64,000 nt of DNA from Chaetoderma sp. LZ-2023a (taxonomy: Eukaryota; Mollusca; Caudofoveata; Chaetodermatida; Chaetodermatidae). The stretch is from assembly GCA_034401795.1 (NCBI GenBank), contig CM067372.1:13154940-13218939 (forward strand). Direction: 5' to 3'. Positions 11,206 through 23,501 of the stretch are shown here, in pieces (the stretch's first letter is position 1; each line of letters opens with the position of its first letter). The position numbers were made by a program, and so were the translations under genes. Under the pieces are notes generated by a model that was not told the DNA's origin, searched no databases, and saw only the letters and a list, made by a program, of their open reading frames with translations.

Positions 11206-13200
11206 AAGCGGCCCTTGGCCTGGGAGATGATGTTCGGAATCTCGGGCAGCTGCACTGGATTGTCCACCAGCAGATCCAGAAGATCCGTGAACCACGCCCT
11301 GCTGGGCTAAAACAGCGCTATTAGCCGGACCATGCACGGTCCTCCATGATCTTCACCAAAGCCTTCGCCAGAAGAATGGTGGGCGGATACGCATAAGCGT
11401 ACATCCCTCTCCAGCTTATCGCCAGAGCGTCTGTATTGACGGCATTTGGATCTGGAATCGGCGAGACATAAATCATGATTTGAGCATTTTCCTTTTTGGC
11501 GAACAAGTCCACGTTTGGTTTGCCCCAATGCTCGAAGATCCTTTGTAGAACTGGAGGGTTGAGAAACCATTCTGTTGGCAGAATCCTCCGTCTGCGAGAC
11601 AAAGCATCCACCAGAATGTTCAATCGACCAGGAATGTGAGCTGCTTTCAAAACAACCGAGTAATTCCTGCACCATTGAATTAAGTGCTACACCTTCATAC
11701 ACAGTGTTGAGTAATTCCTGCACCATTGAATTAAGTGCCACACCTTCATACACAGTATGGGTGACCAGGTCCCGCCTTGGCGATTTATGTATGATACTAC
11801 TGTCGAATTGTCTGACTGTATCAATATCACCTTGCCCCTGGCTTTTGGAAGAAATTTTTCCAATGCCAGTTCCACTGCCATCATTTCCAACAGATTGATA
11901 TGCAGCTGACTCTCTTGGAGAGTCCATGTGCCCGAAACCTGGTGATGTCCAGGCAAGACCCCCACCCCTCCAGCGATGAATCCGTGCACACGGACAGCTG
12001 AGGGTGGGGTAGGTGAAGCGAAACTCCTACTAGGAGATTCTGACGCTCCTTCCACCATACAAGATGCAACATTATTGGCTCCAAAACTGGTACCAGCTTT
12101 GACAGGGGCTCTGTTCTCTGTTTCCACAGAGACATCAGATACAACTGGATAGGTCTTCGCATCAGAGCAGCATACAGGATTACCTGCTCCATGGAGACCA
12201 TCATGCCCAGCATCTGAAGAAACCTCCTCACCTGAATGTGGTTTCCAAATCAAAAACACTTGAGGATGGCTAACAGAACACCACTCTGGGCTCTGACGGG
12301 TAAACCCTGGCTTCCTCGAGATCGAATCGCATTCCCAAATAAACGAAGTGCTGAGTGGGTGTCAACTCGGATTTCTCCCTGTTGACTATCCAGCCTAGAT
12401 CTGAAAGTAGTTTCAGAGTCAGAGTAGTATCCACTTCTAACCTGGCTGACATGTCCACCTTGATAAGCCAATCGTCTATGTAGGTGTGAAGCGCCACATT
12501 CTCTCTTCTGAGAAATGCTGTCACCGCTAGGACCACTCTGGTGAAAACCCTTGGAGCTGTCGACAGGCCAAATGGGAGGACTACAAACTCCCATACCTGA
12601 TTCTGAAATGCAAATCTCAGAAACCTGTGAGAACCCCTGTTCATTGGAATGTGGAAATATGCATCTTTCAGATCGATTGACACACACCACATTCCTTTCC
12701 TCAATCCTGCCATTACCAACCTCTTGAGTTTCCATCTGAAACCGAGGCATATGGATAAACCAATTCAATGGCCTGAGATTGAGTACGGGTCTCCATCCCC
12801 CCCCCCCCCTGTGCTCTTGGAGACAAGGAACATGTTTGAATAGACGCCTGGAGTGGTCTGGTTTACTGGTTTTATTGCTCCCTTCAGAAGCAAACCTGAC
12901 ACTTCGTTTTGAATGGCTTCTAACTTGTCTTGTACGGGAGTCGAGACAGGTGCCAAAGACAGATTTTGTGATGGGAAATCCCACCACTCTGGCATGTACC
13001 CCTGCGATATCAATCCCAGGACCAGACTGTCTGATGTCACACCTCGGCAAGCCTTGATGAAACGCATGAACCTTCCACCCACTATAGGCACATTGACGCC
13101 TAATGCGGGTGTCTGGCTCGCGATCCGCTCTCTACCCCCCCCCCCCCCACCCTCTTAACGAGAGAGAGAACCATTTTGGTCTTGGCTTGACTGGTCTAAC
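11205..13200 (-). pseudogene. Copy A reverse transcriptase-RNase H remnant
   Basis: The DIRS RT signature is readable at 12270-12719: VSIDLKDAYFHIP, LPFGLSTAPRVF and the catalytic box YIDDWL. RNase H pieces follow at 11321-12231 (HINLLEMMAVELA, IQSDNSTVVSYINRQGG, ILVDALSRR). The frame is broken by a C-run at 12797-12808, an indel near 12250, and a 52-bp tandem duplication around 11660-11755 that repeats the ...NTVYEGVALNSMVQELL... stretch in a shifted frame. Confidence 0.88.
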
Positions 13201-13453
13201 CGGTACCGCTGTTCCAGTCACACAGGCGCGGTCCAGGCGTATATGAAGGGAGCTACCATACCCTCAAGTACGATCCGCTCCCTTCTTTCCGCCCTTGGTG
13301 GACTTACCCTTGCCCTTTCCCTTCCCACCTTTCGGGCGATCAGGGCCACCACTGGGGTGGGTAGGAGCCTCCACAACTTTCCTCACCTTCTTAGCCGCAG
13401 GCGGCTGCGAAGGCCCAGAAATAGCAGAAGCCGGCTTGGCTTTCGCCTTGCTC

Positions 13454-15197
13454 TTATGCTTCTTGTTTCTTGGAGGAAGATTGAACAGCTAACGGTTTAG
13501 AAACAGCCCCTAGTGCATGCGCCCAGTGCAATAGCTCCAGCTGAAGGTTACTGCTAACCGACTGCGCTATGTTAGCAGTGTCCTCAAGGATGGCCTGCGG
13601 TTGGCCATCGAAGATGTTAGGGCTGTTCAGGGGCGTTCCAAGCAAATCCTCCCTGACAGCCGTAGCCGGACGCATATTGTCAAGGACCATCTGCTTCCTG
13701 GACTTTGTAACACGTGCTTGCACCCTGGCCAATGCATCCATCGACAGCACCAGGCCGTCGTTAACATATGATAGTGCCACAGGTGGCACAGGGTGGCCTG
13801 CCCCAGCTTCAGCCCACACTGACTGAAGCAAGCGATAGGAGTGATTGACAGCATTCATTGCTGCCCTCACTCCCTCATCGCAAAGGGACAGGACTTCATC
13901 ATTGTGTGCTTGGGATTTGTCCACAAGCGCCTGAGCAGGACCTCCCACTTCAGCACTCTGGACCCCAAGAACCCAACGGTCATCCTCAGTGACCGTTGGT
14001 ACCACACCATAGCACTCGTACTCCCCTCTGGGAATACGGCACCTTGCCCGCACCTCCCTAGAGGCCGTAGGGAGCTGGCTCTTGGTTTAGAGTTGCTTGC
14101 TATAAATAGCCTCGAGCAACTCCTTGAACCGTGGATCCAGTCCAATGGACTGAATACGAGCCGCGGGCAAGAACCCCCTCCGAATTGACGCAACCGATGG
14201 ATGGGGCATGTCTTCTTCGGTCGTGGCCGAAACCATGGATAGGTCCACCCTGGCTAGCCAAGCCAGAGCCTCGGACCAGTCCGTCTCCAAAGAACACACC
14301 CCTGTGAACAATTTCAACAAGTTCAATGGAGTAGGCCCGCATGGAAAACTGTGCGGACCCGTAACGGCTATGAAACCGTGGCCATACACGGGCGCCAATG
14401 GCACCCCAGGCGAGATATGTGAGAACCAAGCCTGGCCAGCAACACCCGTCACCATGTCGGTTGGTGGCAAACCAACCAGCACTGGACGCGTGCCCAGTAC
14501 CGATGTGGCCTTAACCACGGGCGGAGCAGCTGCCATGGCTTGCGCCAAGCCAGACAGATGGAGGGCAGTTCTGTCCAGGACAGAATCAACCTCCACGCTC
14601 TCCACCCGCAGTATCTCAGGCCGCAACAACCTCTCCTCTTCGGCCGCCTCATCCTCAGACCCTGAAGTCGTCACCGGATGAAGAAGCACTGGAGCCGTCC
14701 TGGCGAACGGCCGGAATGGCTACCACTACTGGATCACCTGGAGCCCAACGGGACCGCCAGTGAGCCATAAGAAATGGTCCCTCGGTAACCAGTCCAGAAC
14801 CCTGTCCAAGGACAGGGTCCGGTATCAGAGACGACACCAGCATGGGCAAGATGCTATGCAAGAAGCCTTGCATAGTGGGCCCAAACCACGCCAGGGGTGA
14901 CATCTCCGAACCCTCCAACTGCAGACGAGGAGGGCCCCCCCCACACCCACCCCGCACCCCCACAGGCTGAAACGGATGCTCCTCGATTTCTTTACGCACC
15001 GCCTGACCCCACGTCAGACCCAGCCATGTCCTTCTGGGCAAGGAACTCAACCAAAAACTCGACGGGCCACACTGAATAGACACTACACATAGTATCAACA
15101 TTACATGAACATCTAAAACAGACATTGTCTTTAAATGTGACCTAGATGAATTTGTGAAACTCTGGGCAGGGTAGGCTTGGCCAGAAAACAAGCTCAA
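13454..15197 (-). pseudogene. Copy A gag-like remnant
   Basis: Two long open pieces (13454-14053 and about 14087-14689) align with the gag-like region of the intron 1 copies: ARIQSIGLDPRFKELLEAIY, VTEDDRWVLGVQSA, NHSYRLLQSVWAEAGAGHP and SMDALARVQARVTKSR. A TAA between them and a degenerate Cys-rich N-terminus (14690-15197) break it. The C-terminus is basic, as in other DIRS gags. Function as a capsid-like protein is by analogy. Confidence 0.75.
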
Positions 15198-16029
15198 ACC
15201 TAAAATAAGCTAGCGGAACGAAACAGGAATGGAAGGCAGACAAATAATTTTAAAATATTTTGACAATAAATTAAAAGTTAACCCCCCGCACCCACAACGT
15301 TACAACCAAGATCGCGTAAGCTGACGACAAGAACGATAGCGGGTCAATAATACACCCATAAATTGAATTTGAAGGATGTATAAATATGGAACCAGGAACC
15401 ATATTGAATGCATTTGTGGTATATTTAACAATTAATTTCAAAATTATACTACTCAAACGAAGGCCAGAATCATACGTGAAGGAACAACAAAATGAATCAT
15501 CATACTGCTATAGAACACGGTCAACCACAGAACACACATCTTAATCAAGAATTTTGAAATCGTCGATCCATACAAACAGATCGTGATCACACGCAACACT
15601 TGACATAATTCTAAAGTTTCTGGCACACAAAGCACGCAGCAGCCAGAATAAGATGCGCGAATTAATGAAACATTTCCGCCACCAAAATAATCTGAAAAAT
15701 AAAAGGGTGTGACATCACCCACCGTAAGCCAAGGCCTAGTTGCATATTACTGCCCGATTGCCATTGGGATTTAAAGGAGGCGATCTTATCGGGCATATTT
15801 CGTTGTAACTACACGTCCCAGTTCCGGGGTCAGAAAATGGGACATGCAGCACAGACAAAATTTCGGAGACATAAGTCTCCATATAGCTAGATAAATAACA
15901 AGAAAGAATACGATCTGAGAATCAGAGGCGCCCTTCATAGTAAATCCAGTAATTCCAGAAACGAAACAGCAAATAGGCACACAGAAAAACACAAAGAAAA
16001 CTGAGATTTCTCCACGCAAAAAAAGCAAT
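15198..16029. other. Copy A 5' non-coding region
   Basis: Between the gag remnant and the right terminal repeat. It shares blocks with the other copies: ATCCTTCAAATT-type text, GGTGTGACATCACCC at about 15706-15720, and TTTAAAGGAGGCGATC after it. It is likely the element's own promoter or leader. The CRE-like palindrome seen in the younger copies is mutated here (GACATC). Confidence 0.6.
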
Positions 16030-16212
16030 ATTCTCTTGTTGCTATGCAAACAAGAATGAGTGTCTCTGGCAGATGGGTACCCGTTTGTTGGGAGACGGGT
16101 ACCCGTTTTCCAGGACCCGATAAAGCTTATTAAATCTAGATTCCTAGAGCCAGCTATCAGGATAGCTGTTTATCAATGAGTAATGTAATGGTAAGTATTG
16201 ATCGAAGGAGAA
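16030..16212 (-). repeat. Copy A right inverted terminal repeat
   Basis: Pairs with the left repeat. It reads GATTCCTAGAGCCAGCTATC, GTAATGTAATGGTAAGTATT and ends GATCGAAGGAGAA, joining intron sequence at GCACCTG. Confidence 0.88.
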
Positions 16213-16371
16213 GCACCTGAATGAGATATTAAGCACTGCCTCGTACTGCAAGACCACCTTAGCAAAACATGCATTGTACAGTGAATAGACAATAGTGAGC
16301 AATATCATCAGTACTTTCAATTTTGAATTCCCCGTACAAGAATCACAATTTAAAAGAATGAGGTATAAACT

Positions 16372-16444
16372 ATTGAATATTTTAACTAATTTGTTAGTTT
16401 CTGGCAGCAGCATCTAATCAAGTAATGCTTAAAATATTCAACAG
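16372..16444. repeat. Foldback hairpin element
   Basis: ATTGAATATTTTAACTAATT pairs with TTAAAATATTCAACAG about 50 bp later. It is a member of the dispersed foldback family also seen at 19577, 23872 and 24409, and lies about 50 bp from exon 8. Confidence 0.6.
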
Positions 16445-16496
16445 AACATTTCTTGCATCATAAAGTAAGTTTGTTCGCTATATATTCCATTCTTAC

Positions 16497-16665
16497 CTGC
16501 CTCAACGAGCAGTGTATCGAAGATGATCCTTTCTGTCGAGTAATTGTTCCATAGAGGTGCGCTTTCAATGAGAGATGTTAGAACAGATTTTGTGTATCGT
16601 CTAAACAAATCCTCCTGGGATGTAATATTCTCAGCCAGACTCAGGCGATCCATTACGCCAAACAC
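16497..16665 (-). CDS. DNAAF5: DNAAF5 exon 8
   Basis: A 169-bp exon encoding VFGVMDRLSLAENITSQEDL, then RRYTKSVLTSLIESAPLWNN and IIFDTLLVEAG. It corresponds to the region between the middle and C-terminal HEAT repeats. Acceptor TGTCAG has its AG at 16666-16667; donor GGCAG|GTAAGA has its GT at 16495-16496. It ends in phase 1, matching exon 9 across the 7.4-kb intron that holds DIRS copy A. Confidence 0.9.
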
Positions 16666-18264
16666 CTGACACAATAGAATACAAATGCTGATGTAATTTC
16701 AAAATATACGCTATTTACGATAACTTTGAATTACTTACACGGCATGAGACTAAGCCACTTTCAACCTGAGCGCTGTAATCCACTCGTTTGATAGACAGAA
16801 GCAAGTGATCATCTTCAAAGTCCAGTCACTGCAGACTGAATGGCCACCTCCACAGACACGTTACTCTCGACAGCTTCCTGTCTATGTGGCATATCCTCCC
16901 AACCAGTGGAGCATATACTGCAAGTGTCCTGTTCACTCATAGATGCATGCATTGAGATCGATCTATATACTTAGAAGCCAGACATCCCAGCATGCCATTT
17001 TCAAGGTACCATATAGATACAGGTAAACTGTTGAATTTTTTTAAACTAATTTCAGTGGGTGCTGCTGTCGCTAACTATGGAAATCTGAGGAAACGTGTTA
17101 AACCATAGTAGTACAGTTAACCATGTCTATAACGGATATCTCACAGACCATCAAAATGACCCTTATGAAAAACCCTGGTTCTGAGTGGTCACAAAAGACA
17201 GGTGACAACTCCTTGATGGACACCTCTCTTTAGTGATCATAAAAGGATGGTCCGAATGGAAACTAAAGATGGGTGTAAAAACCATTTACTATGTTAAATT
17301 GCTTGTGACGACCCGCTTTAAAGAATTGCCATCTTATGGGTCCCCTAAAGCAGATGACTTATATACAGGGCTGACTGCATTGTCAGCACCATTGTGATTT
17401 CATTTTGAAGTATTCATTTCTGTTACACGATTTTGTTTACGTGAGTATATTATTCAGATAGTCTCTATAAGTTAGATAGATTAAAGGCTGAATAATATCT
17501 AGTTAAGATGCAACTTTCTTTGTGATAAGAAATCATAGTTTCATCTTTGCACTATTGTAGTATAACATGCGACATTGTGACTTCCTTTTGAATTATTCGT
17601 ATGTTCCATCAGTTTCTTTTGTATGCTATTTTGAAATGGTCCATGTAGACATATTATCAGTTGGATAAAATTTAGTTAAAATAAGCTTCGATGAAACAAA
17701 AATTGTTATTCATAATTTTCCTTTACAATAAGTTGAATGTCATGAGTAACAACAGAAATAGCCATATAACGGTAAGTACAGCCATCATATTGGATTTTTC
17801 TCAAGGGAAGCAGTTATTCATTCAGACTAAGATGTGTATAAATAGGTTTATTGTGCTCTAAAACTAAAGCATAGCTTCTTAAACTACAGTAAATATTACA
17901 TACTTGTGATTACATGACAAAATAATGGGACTTTGGCAACCATTTTTAATATAAGCAAATTAAGCATATTTGCCATACCTATATTTTTCTACACTTTTAA
18001 TACAGGTACCTTTCTAAAATGCATAGTGAAGAAAAAAGATCAATTGCCATTTGTGGTGGGTTTATCAGTATATTGACTGGCCTAAATCTGTCCATGTATT
18101 TTAGCCTATAATAGAACAGGGGAAAAAATTCTGAAAGTTTCATTGTTAGACTATGACAAGTATGGATAGATTTTACTGAAACATAATTACAAGCGCTCTC
18201 CATTCTGAGATCATAGCCCTGAAATGTATGAACTATTTGTTATAGAAAATATTAGCATGAGCAC
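16666..18264. other. DNAAF5 intron 7
   Basis: An AT-rich intron with no supported gene. One half of the foldback family (TGTTGAATTTTTTTAAACTA) lies at about 17030-17060. Otherwise nothing recognisable. Confidence 0.75.
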
Positions 18265-18408
18265 CTGATTTCTGAGTTTTTCCTCTTGAGTGAGAGACAA
18301 GACAGTAATGAGCGTGTAAAATATGACATCACCAACAGAGGAGCAATCTTCTTGACAGACAATCAACATTGAATCCAGACACTCTACTACAGACACCTGG
18401 ATGCTTAG
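18265..18408 (-). CDS. DNAAF5: DNAAF5 exon 7
   Basis: A 144-bp exon, phase 0 to 0, encoding LSIQVSVVECLDSMLIVCQE, then DCSSVGDVIFYTLITVLSL and EEKLRNQ. The CxEDC motif and following helix match the vertebrate protein. Acceptor TTTCAG has its AG at 18409-18410. Donor ATCAG|GTGCTC, GT at 18263-18264, is weaker than the others. Confidence 0.9.
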
Positions 18409-18589
18409 CTGAAACAAGAGAAATGTCACGTATTATCATATTATTCTGGTATTCATTGTGTTTGGACAGTCAGTTTATAACCATGGGACACATGAATGGG
18501 AAGATGTGATAGGACAGTCAGTTTATGACTGACAGCATAGACTTATACGAGTTGTGAGATGCAACTAAAAGGTCCGGGAAAAAACATAG

Positions 18590-18945
18590 ATGGTTTGGCA
18601 GAGAGATGGTTTGGCAGAGAGATGGTTTGGCAGACAGATGGTTTGGCAGAGAGATGGTTTGGCAGAGATGGTTTGGCAGACAGATGGTTTGGCAGACAGA
18701 TGGTTTGGCAGAGAGATGGTTTGGCAGAGAGATGGTTTGGCAGACAGATGGTATGGCAGACAGATGGTTTGGCAGAGAGATGCTTTGGCAGAGAGATGGT
18801 TTGGCAGAGAGATGGGTTGGCAGAGAGATGGTTTGGCAGACAGATGGTTTGGCAGAGAGATGGTTTGGCAGACAGATGGTTTGGCAGACAGATGGTTTGG
18901 CAGAGAGATGGTTTGGCAGAGAGATGGTTTGGCAGACAGATGGCT
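18590..18945. repeat. 16-bp minisatellite in DNAAF5 intron 6
   Basis: About 22 units of AGATGGTTTGGCAGAG or the AGATGGTTTGGCAGAC variant, with one shortened copy near 18668. It is open in several frames on both strands, giving WFGRQMVWQ-type peptides, but the periodicity and its position inside an intron make coding implausible. Confidence 0.95.
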
Positions 18946-19045
18946 TGAAAGCTGCATGGAGAGCAAACCTATAGTCACTCTGGTCTTACCTGTAGGGAAT
19001 TAATAATATCTCTGTGGATGAAAGACTGGAGCTTGTTTTAATTAC

Positions 19046-19255
19046 CTGGCTAGATTGACATATGTCAGGCAGTATCAAAGTATCGCATATCTCTTTGAGC
19101 CTTGATTGAAGTTGTGACCGCTGAGAACCTCGCATGACAGAAGCTAGAACCATCAGAGTTCCTGGTGACTGGGCAGACGCCACAGCAGATAGGATCAGCT
19201 TACACCACACCTCTGTGCTAACAAAGTAACCAATCAGCTCAGCACTTCTTCTAAT
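19046..19255 (-). CDS. DNAAF5: DNAAF5 exon 6
   Basis: A 210-bp exon, phase 0 to 0. It reads IRRSAELIGYFVSTEVWCKL, then SPGTLMVLASVMRGSQRSQL and LILPDICQSSQ, matching the AELVG...VLASAMRG segment of vertebrate DNAAF5. Acceptor TTTTAG has its AG at 19256-19257; donor CCAG|GTAATT has its GT at 19044-19045. Confidence 0.92.
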
Positions 19256-20904
19256 CTAAAATACAAGAATGTTTACAGACACCTTAACCCTTTAATGGTC
19301 AAGCCGGTAGTGTTGTTCCGATTAATTGATTTGATCGATGATTGATTGGTTTGCATGTTCAACCAAATGATCGATCATGATTTCAAAAATCAACTTTGGT
19401 TGTTTATAAATTGACTTTATTAATATATTTTAACTTGTCAAGTTAGAAAGCAAACACTTTTTGGAAAAGAATTTAAATTTAATTGTTGCAACTATAGTAT
19501 TACTCCTTAGTCTAAGACATTAATTCTTTCAGCACTGAAATAGTATGTTAATTTCAAAGCAACCATACCAATAACATGTTGAATGTTTTGAAACTTATTT
19601 GACTGGAAGCTGTTACTGTCTAAAGCAGCAACAGCTTCCAGTCAAATTAGTTTCAAAATATTCAACAGATTATTTCTTAAATTAAGAATCTGTCATACCT
19701 GTGACTTGGTTTGAAAGGAGTAGTTAACCGTGAACATGCTATAATTACTGCATTCAAAATGGGTAAAAAAATGAGAACCTGCTATGATCAATTATTAATT
19801 GATCATCGGTTAGTATATAACACCAATCATCGATCACAAAAACAGTACCAATTCCCAACACTACAAGCCGGCCATAATCGGCCTTTGAAGAGGTCTTATA
19901 CAATGTCCATTTGCAGACCAAGAGAAGATAAAAGAGGCAGTCATTCCAGTGGCAAATCTTCGCAAATAGTTTTCTCTTGGTCTGAAAAAGGACACTGTTG
20001 ATGAAAAAATTTTAATTTTCCCAATAAAATTTGACAATTACAGAGTTAATCAACTCACTGTTACTGGCATAAGTGTGCACTATGAAGGCTTTCTGAATAT
20101 CAATATTGTTCACATGCTACCATTTCATTTAGAATGACAACACTTCTAACCAAGCAAGCCAAAGATTTTACAAAACATGCTGAAACTAGCTCATAATCTG
20201 TCTAACCCAACAACAGGTTTAAGATAAGTCTGTAGCTCTAAATACAATTGATGAAAGCTGCACTTTTATTGTTGTAGTTTCCATTTACCAGATGATACGG
20301 TAATTATGTAGTGTTATATTTTAAAGCATTAAAAGCAGGCTGGTTGAGTGTTTTAAAATACAGGATTCATACACCCGCAAATGAATTCTCATACATTTTC
20401 CATACCCAATTTCGCGACCTACAAACAAATTCTCTGATGCCTCCTATCTGCATTGATTTCAAAATTGTACACTTTTACAGGAAAATGTCAGTATTAGTAG
20501 TCTAGATTGACAATAAGGCGAGGATTATATATCATATACAGAAGCGAGAAACCCAATTGACAGTACACTCCATAGTTTTTCAAAACCTCTAGCTAGAAAT
20601 GTCGGATTTTCCACACTTTTCGAGGACAGGAAATGGGTTTCTTTAAGATTTCATCCTTTTTCCAGACATGCATACGAACCCTGCTCCTTGGTCCAACTGG
20701 AGAATTGTTTTTCAATGGATGTACTACCAATGCATAGCATTGTCCATTCATTTGTCTGTTTGTGCCATTAATACATGACAGTCGTAAACTGATTGTCCAA
20801 TCACATCTTGCCATTCATGTATCACGTATTGATGATACAGACAGACAAATGAAAGGACATTGATATGCGTCCACTGACTGACTACATGCTAATAAAATAC
20901 ATAC
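19256..20904. other. DNAAF5 intron 5
   Basis: No gene is supported. It contains a clear foldback hairpin (19577-19667), a short dispersed repeat with GTCCATTTGCAGACCAAGAG (about 19850-20005), and several ATCATCGGTT/ATTGATCGAT-like short inverted stretches near 19320-19380 and 19790-19830. Confidence 0.75.
19577..19667. repeat. Foldback hairpin element (best copy)
   Basis: A 91-bp near-perfect inverted repeat: TGTTGAATGTTTTGAAACTT ... GACTGGAAGCTGTTACTG on the left pairs with CAGCAACAGCTTCCAGTC ... AGTTTCAAAATATTCAACA on the right around a very short loop. It has no coding capacity; it is a MITE-like or foldback element. Confidence 0.85.
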
Positions 20905-21137
20905 ATTTTTCACTACTTCAGGTTCTGGATCAGCACATGATCGATACAGGCCAGTAAGCAACTTCTCCATGTGCTGAGTAATGTAGTCTTCAGCATTCAC
21001 TAACAATGTAGGAAGCAGAAGTGATGATTTCACCCGTGTAGCCTCCACCCAATCACCAATATCATGCAATAATCCAGGCAGAATCTTGGACAGGTTTCGC
21101 TGCATTAAGGTACGACAACCAAGATTAGGACGTTCTA
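20905..21137 (-). CDS. DNAAF5: DNAAF5 exon 5
   Basis: A 233-bp exon encoding the hallmark DNAAF5 block ERPNLGCRTLMQRNLSKILP, then HDIGDWVEATRVKSSLLLP and NAEDYITQHMEKLLTGLYRS. Acceptor ATTGCAG has its AG at 21138-21139; donor AAAAAT|GTATGT has its GT at 20903-20904. The split codon with exon 4 gives Val. Confidence 0.93.
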
Positions 21138-22719
21138 CTGCAATAAATACATGTGCTTTAGTAAAAAAGTAATGCTGGAAAAACAGACTCCTGACGCTCA
21201 CTGTCTCCATATATCCAGAGTCTGGGAGGGATCTGAATCCATGCTATGTGTAAAATATTAGTAAAATTTATAGGACCAATATTTCTTGTGCTAAAATTTT
21301 AGACAATGTGGGTCAATAGTTTATGAAAAATCCATAGATTATCCAAAATTTGATGTGTATTACGATAAAGCAGTTCACATTAAGACAAAACATCTGGGAA
21401 ATTAAAATTGATGGGGTCATGGAAATGGTGATGAATTAGAATATTAAGCAAATCAAAACAACAATTGTGGGCAAACCCACAAAGCCAAATGCAGTACTCT
21501 GATATATTGACAATACTTAATTTAATTTAATAGTATATTCCAAGAATTCAGGTGTTCAGAAACTAAGGATAAGACTACTGAATATGTTTTAAAACTGTAT
21601 TTATCATAACAATAAGCAGCCTGTAACAATCGTCAGAAAGATATTCCATATAAGTTAAAGGAGATCACAAACAAGTATTGGATTTCAATAAGCAGAAATG
21701 TGCTTGCAATGCAACCATAAAGCTCACATGATATAATTTTTTATTTGACAATTAACAGACAATGGATTGGTGACCATAGGCCTGAACATTTAGCCATAGA
21801 AGAGCTAAATGCAAGCCATAACCTGAATGCACTAATTCCGGCTAAATGCAAGCCATAACCTGAATGCACTAATTCCGGCTAAATCCAAGCCATAACCTGA
21901 ATGCACTAATTCCCGCTAAATGCAAGCCATAACCTGAATGCACTAATTCCGGCTAAATGCAAGCCATAACCTGAATTCACTAATTCCGGCTAAATCCAAG
22001 CCATAACCTGAATGCACTAATTCTGGCTAAATGCAAGCCATAACCTGAATGCACTAATTCCCGCTAAATGCAAGCCATAACCTGAATGCACTACTTCCGG
22101 CTAAATGCAAGCCATAACCTGAATGCACTAATTCCGGCTAAATGCAAGCCATAACCTGAATGCACTAATTCCGGAATGCAAGCCATAACCTGAATGCACT
22201 AATTCCGGCTAAATGCAAACCATAACCTGAATGCACTAATTCCGGCTAAATCCAAGCCATAACCTGAATGCACTAATTCCGTCTAAATGCAAGCCATAAC
22301 CTGAATGCACTAATTCCGGCTAAATGCAAGCCATAACCTGAATGCACTAATTCCGGCTAAATGCAAGCCATAACCTGAATGCACTAATTCCGGCTAAATG
22401 CAAGCCATAACCTGAATGCACTAATTCCGGCTAAATGCAAGCCATAACCTGAATGCACTAATTCCGGCTAAATGCAAAACTTCACCTGATCAATGAATTC
22501 TCCATATCTAATTTTCACGGTCATCATACGGGAAAATTGTTGAATATTTTTCAGGACTGGCGGTATGATCAGCGAACGAAAAGAAGAAAGAAGAAGAAGT
22601 TGAATATTTTAAAATTAAATTGACTGGAAACTGTTGTTAACATAAAGGCGAGCTAAAAACATTGAAAACAGAAGTTTCTCTCATATCTTATGAATTAAAA
22701 ATAATTAGTTAGTACTAAC
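21138..22719. other. DNAAF5 intron 4
   Basis: Holds the 37-bp minisatellite (about 21810-22475). Foldback-family halves lie near 22537-22560 and 22600-22635. No gene is supported. Confidence 0.8.
21810..22475. repeat. 37-bp minisatellite in DNAAF5 intron 4
   Basis: About 18 units of a 37-bp repeat containing GCTAAATGCAAGCCATAACC and TGAATGCACTAATTCC. Variants include GCTAAATCCAAG, TTCCCGC and one unit missing GCTA (near 22173). Confidence 0.95.
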
Positions 22720-22806
22720 CATTAGGAGGGTAATGTTCTGGGTCAGGCTTTGCAAAGTCTTGTAGGTCCTTCAGGTCACTTTCATTCTCAGACTCATATT
22801 TCAAAC
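22720..22806 (-). CDS. DNAAF5: DNAAF5 exon 4
   Basis: An 87-bp exon encoding GLKYESENESDLKDLQDFAK and PDPEHYPPN, the acidic linker with the family HYPP motif before the RPxLGCR repeat. Acceptor TTTCAG has its AG at 22807-22808; donor AATG|GTTAGT has its GT at 22718-22719. Phase 1 on both sides. Confidence 0.9.
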
Positions 22807-23395
22807 CTGAAAAACAACAGTAAATTGAAGTCTCAGCTTCTTCATACATGCAGCACATATATACCACACTGTACATACTAATAATACATTGTCAGTGTGG
22901 AACAAATGCATCTAAAATCAGTTAAATTTGTTGTCTTCCAAGTGTTTGATTTATGATTTATAGATTTATGAATAGAGGGAAATTTACATCAGGACTTTGA
23001 TACAAACTGCTTTTTATATGCATATCCTTCTGATTTAAATATCAGGCAGGCATATAAATTTAACATATACGTACCTACTTGTGTGCGTACTTGCAGGTGT
23101 GTCATATGTGAGGCTTTGTGCTTTAATTTCAGATAAGACATGATACAGATAAGATGATAGATGTCTGTGACAGGCTTAACGATCCAGCTGGTGGTATGTC
23201 CTATTTAACTGATAAATGACTTAATCCACAATATACACGTATTTCAAAACAAACTTAGTAAAGTTTCAAACTAATTGGCAGCATGTTACCGTAACGGCTT
23301 CAGGCAGATTTTTTTCCATTTCAATCATAATAATAAAAAGGTTACCCGATTTGTATTGTTGAGAGCAACCACAACACTGAAGACTTAGGACTTAC
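22807..23395. other. DNAAF5 intron 3
   Basis: An AT-rich intron of about 590 bp. No repeat or gene was recognised. Confidence 0.75.
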
Positions 23396-23501
23396 CAACA
23401 TCATGCCATAATGCTTCAGCATCCTCGCGGATCTCTGGCTGGTCATCTGTAAGGCTTGTCAATAGCAAGGGCATGAGCTTGTGAAAGAATGAGTACCTGT
23501 C
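23396..23501 (-). CDS. DNAAF5: DNAAF5 exon 3
   Basis: A 106-bp exon encoding [20 protein letters not shown] and [16 protein letters not shown], a HEAT repeat whose [15 protein letters not shown] counterpart is nearly invariant in animals. Acceptor TATTAG has its AG at 23502-23503; donor GTTG|GTAAGT has its GT at 23394-23395. Confidence 0.93.

Larger units (their letters stand above)
9411..16212 (-). mobile_element. DIRS-type retrotransposon, copy A (decayed)
   Basis: A 6.8-kb element in DNAAF5 intron 8, bounded by inverted terminal repeats: the left begins TGAAGGAAATTTC, the right ends GATCGAAGGAGAA. It has an internal complementary region and, on the minus strand, gag-like, RT-RNase H and tyrosine-recombinase remnants in that order. 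All three reading frames are broken by stops, indels and a C-run. There is no target duplication beyond a shared GAA at the joints. Its terminal repeats (TAATGTAATGGTAAG) differ from those of the intron 1 copies, so it is an older or separate subfamily. It is more GC-rich than the flanking intron. Confidence 0.93.

Noticed and set aside
18559..19003. Overlapping open frames rich in WFGRQMVW or SLPNHLSAK repeats
   Set aside because: They derive from the 16-bp minisatellite inside DNAAF5 intron 6, are open on both strands and match no family.
20593..20814. Short minus-strand open frame in intron 5
   Set aside because: No similarity, no splice signals in phase with DNAAF5, and exon 5 joins exon 6 cleanly without it.
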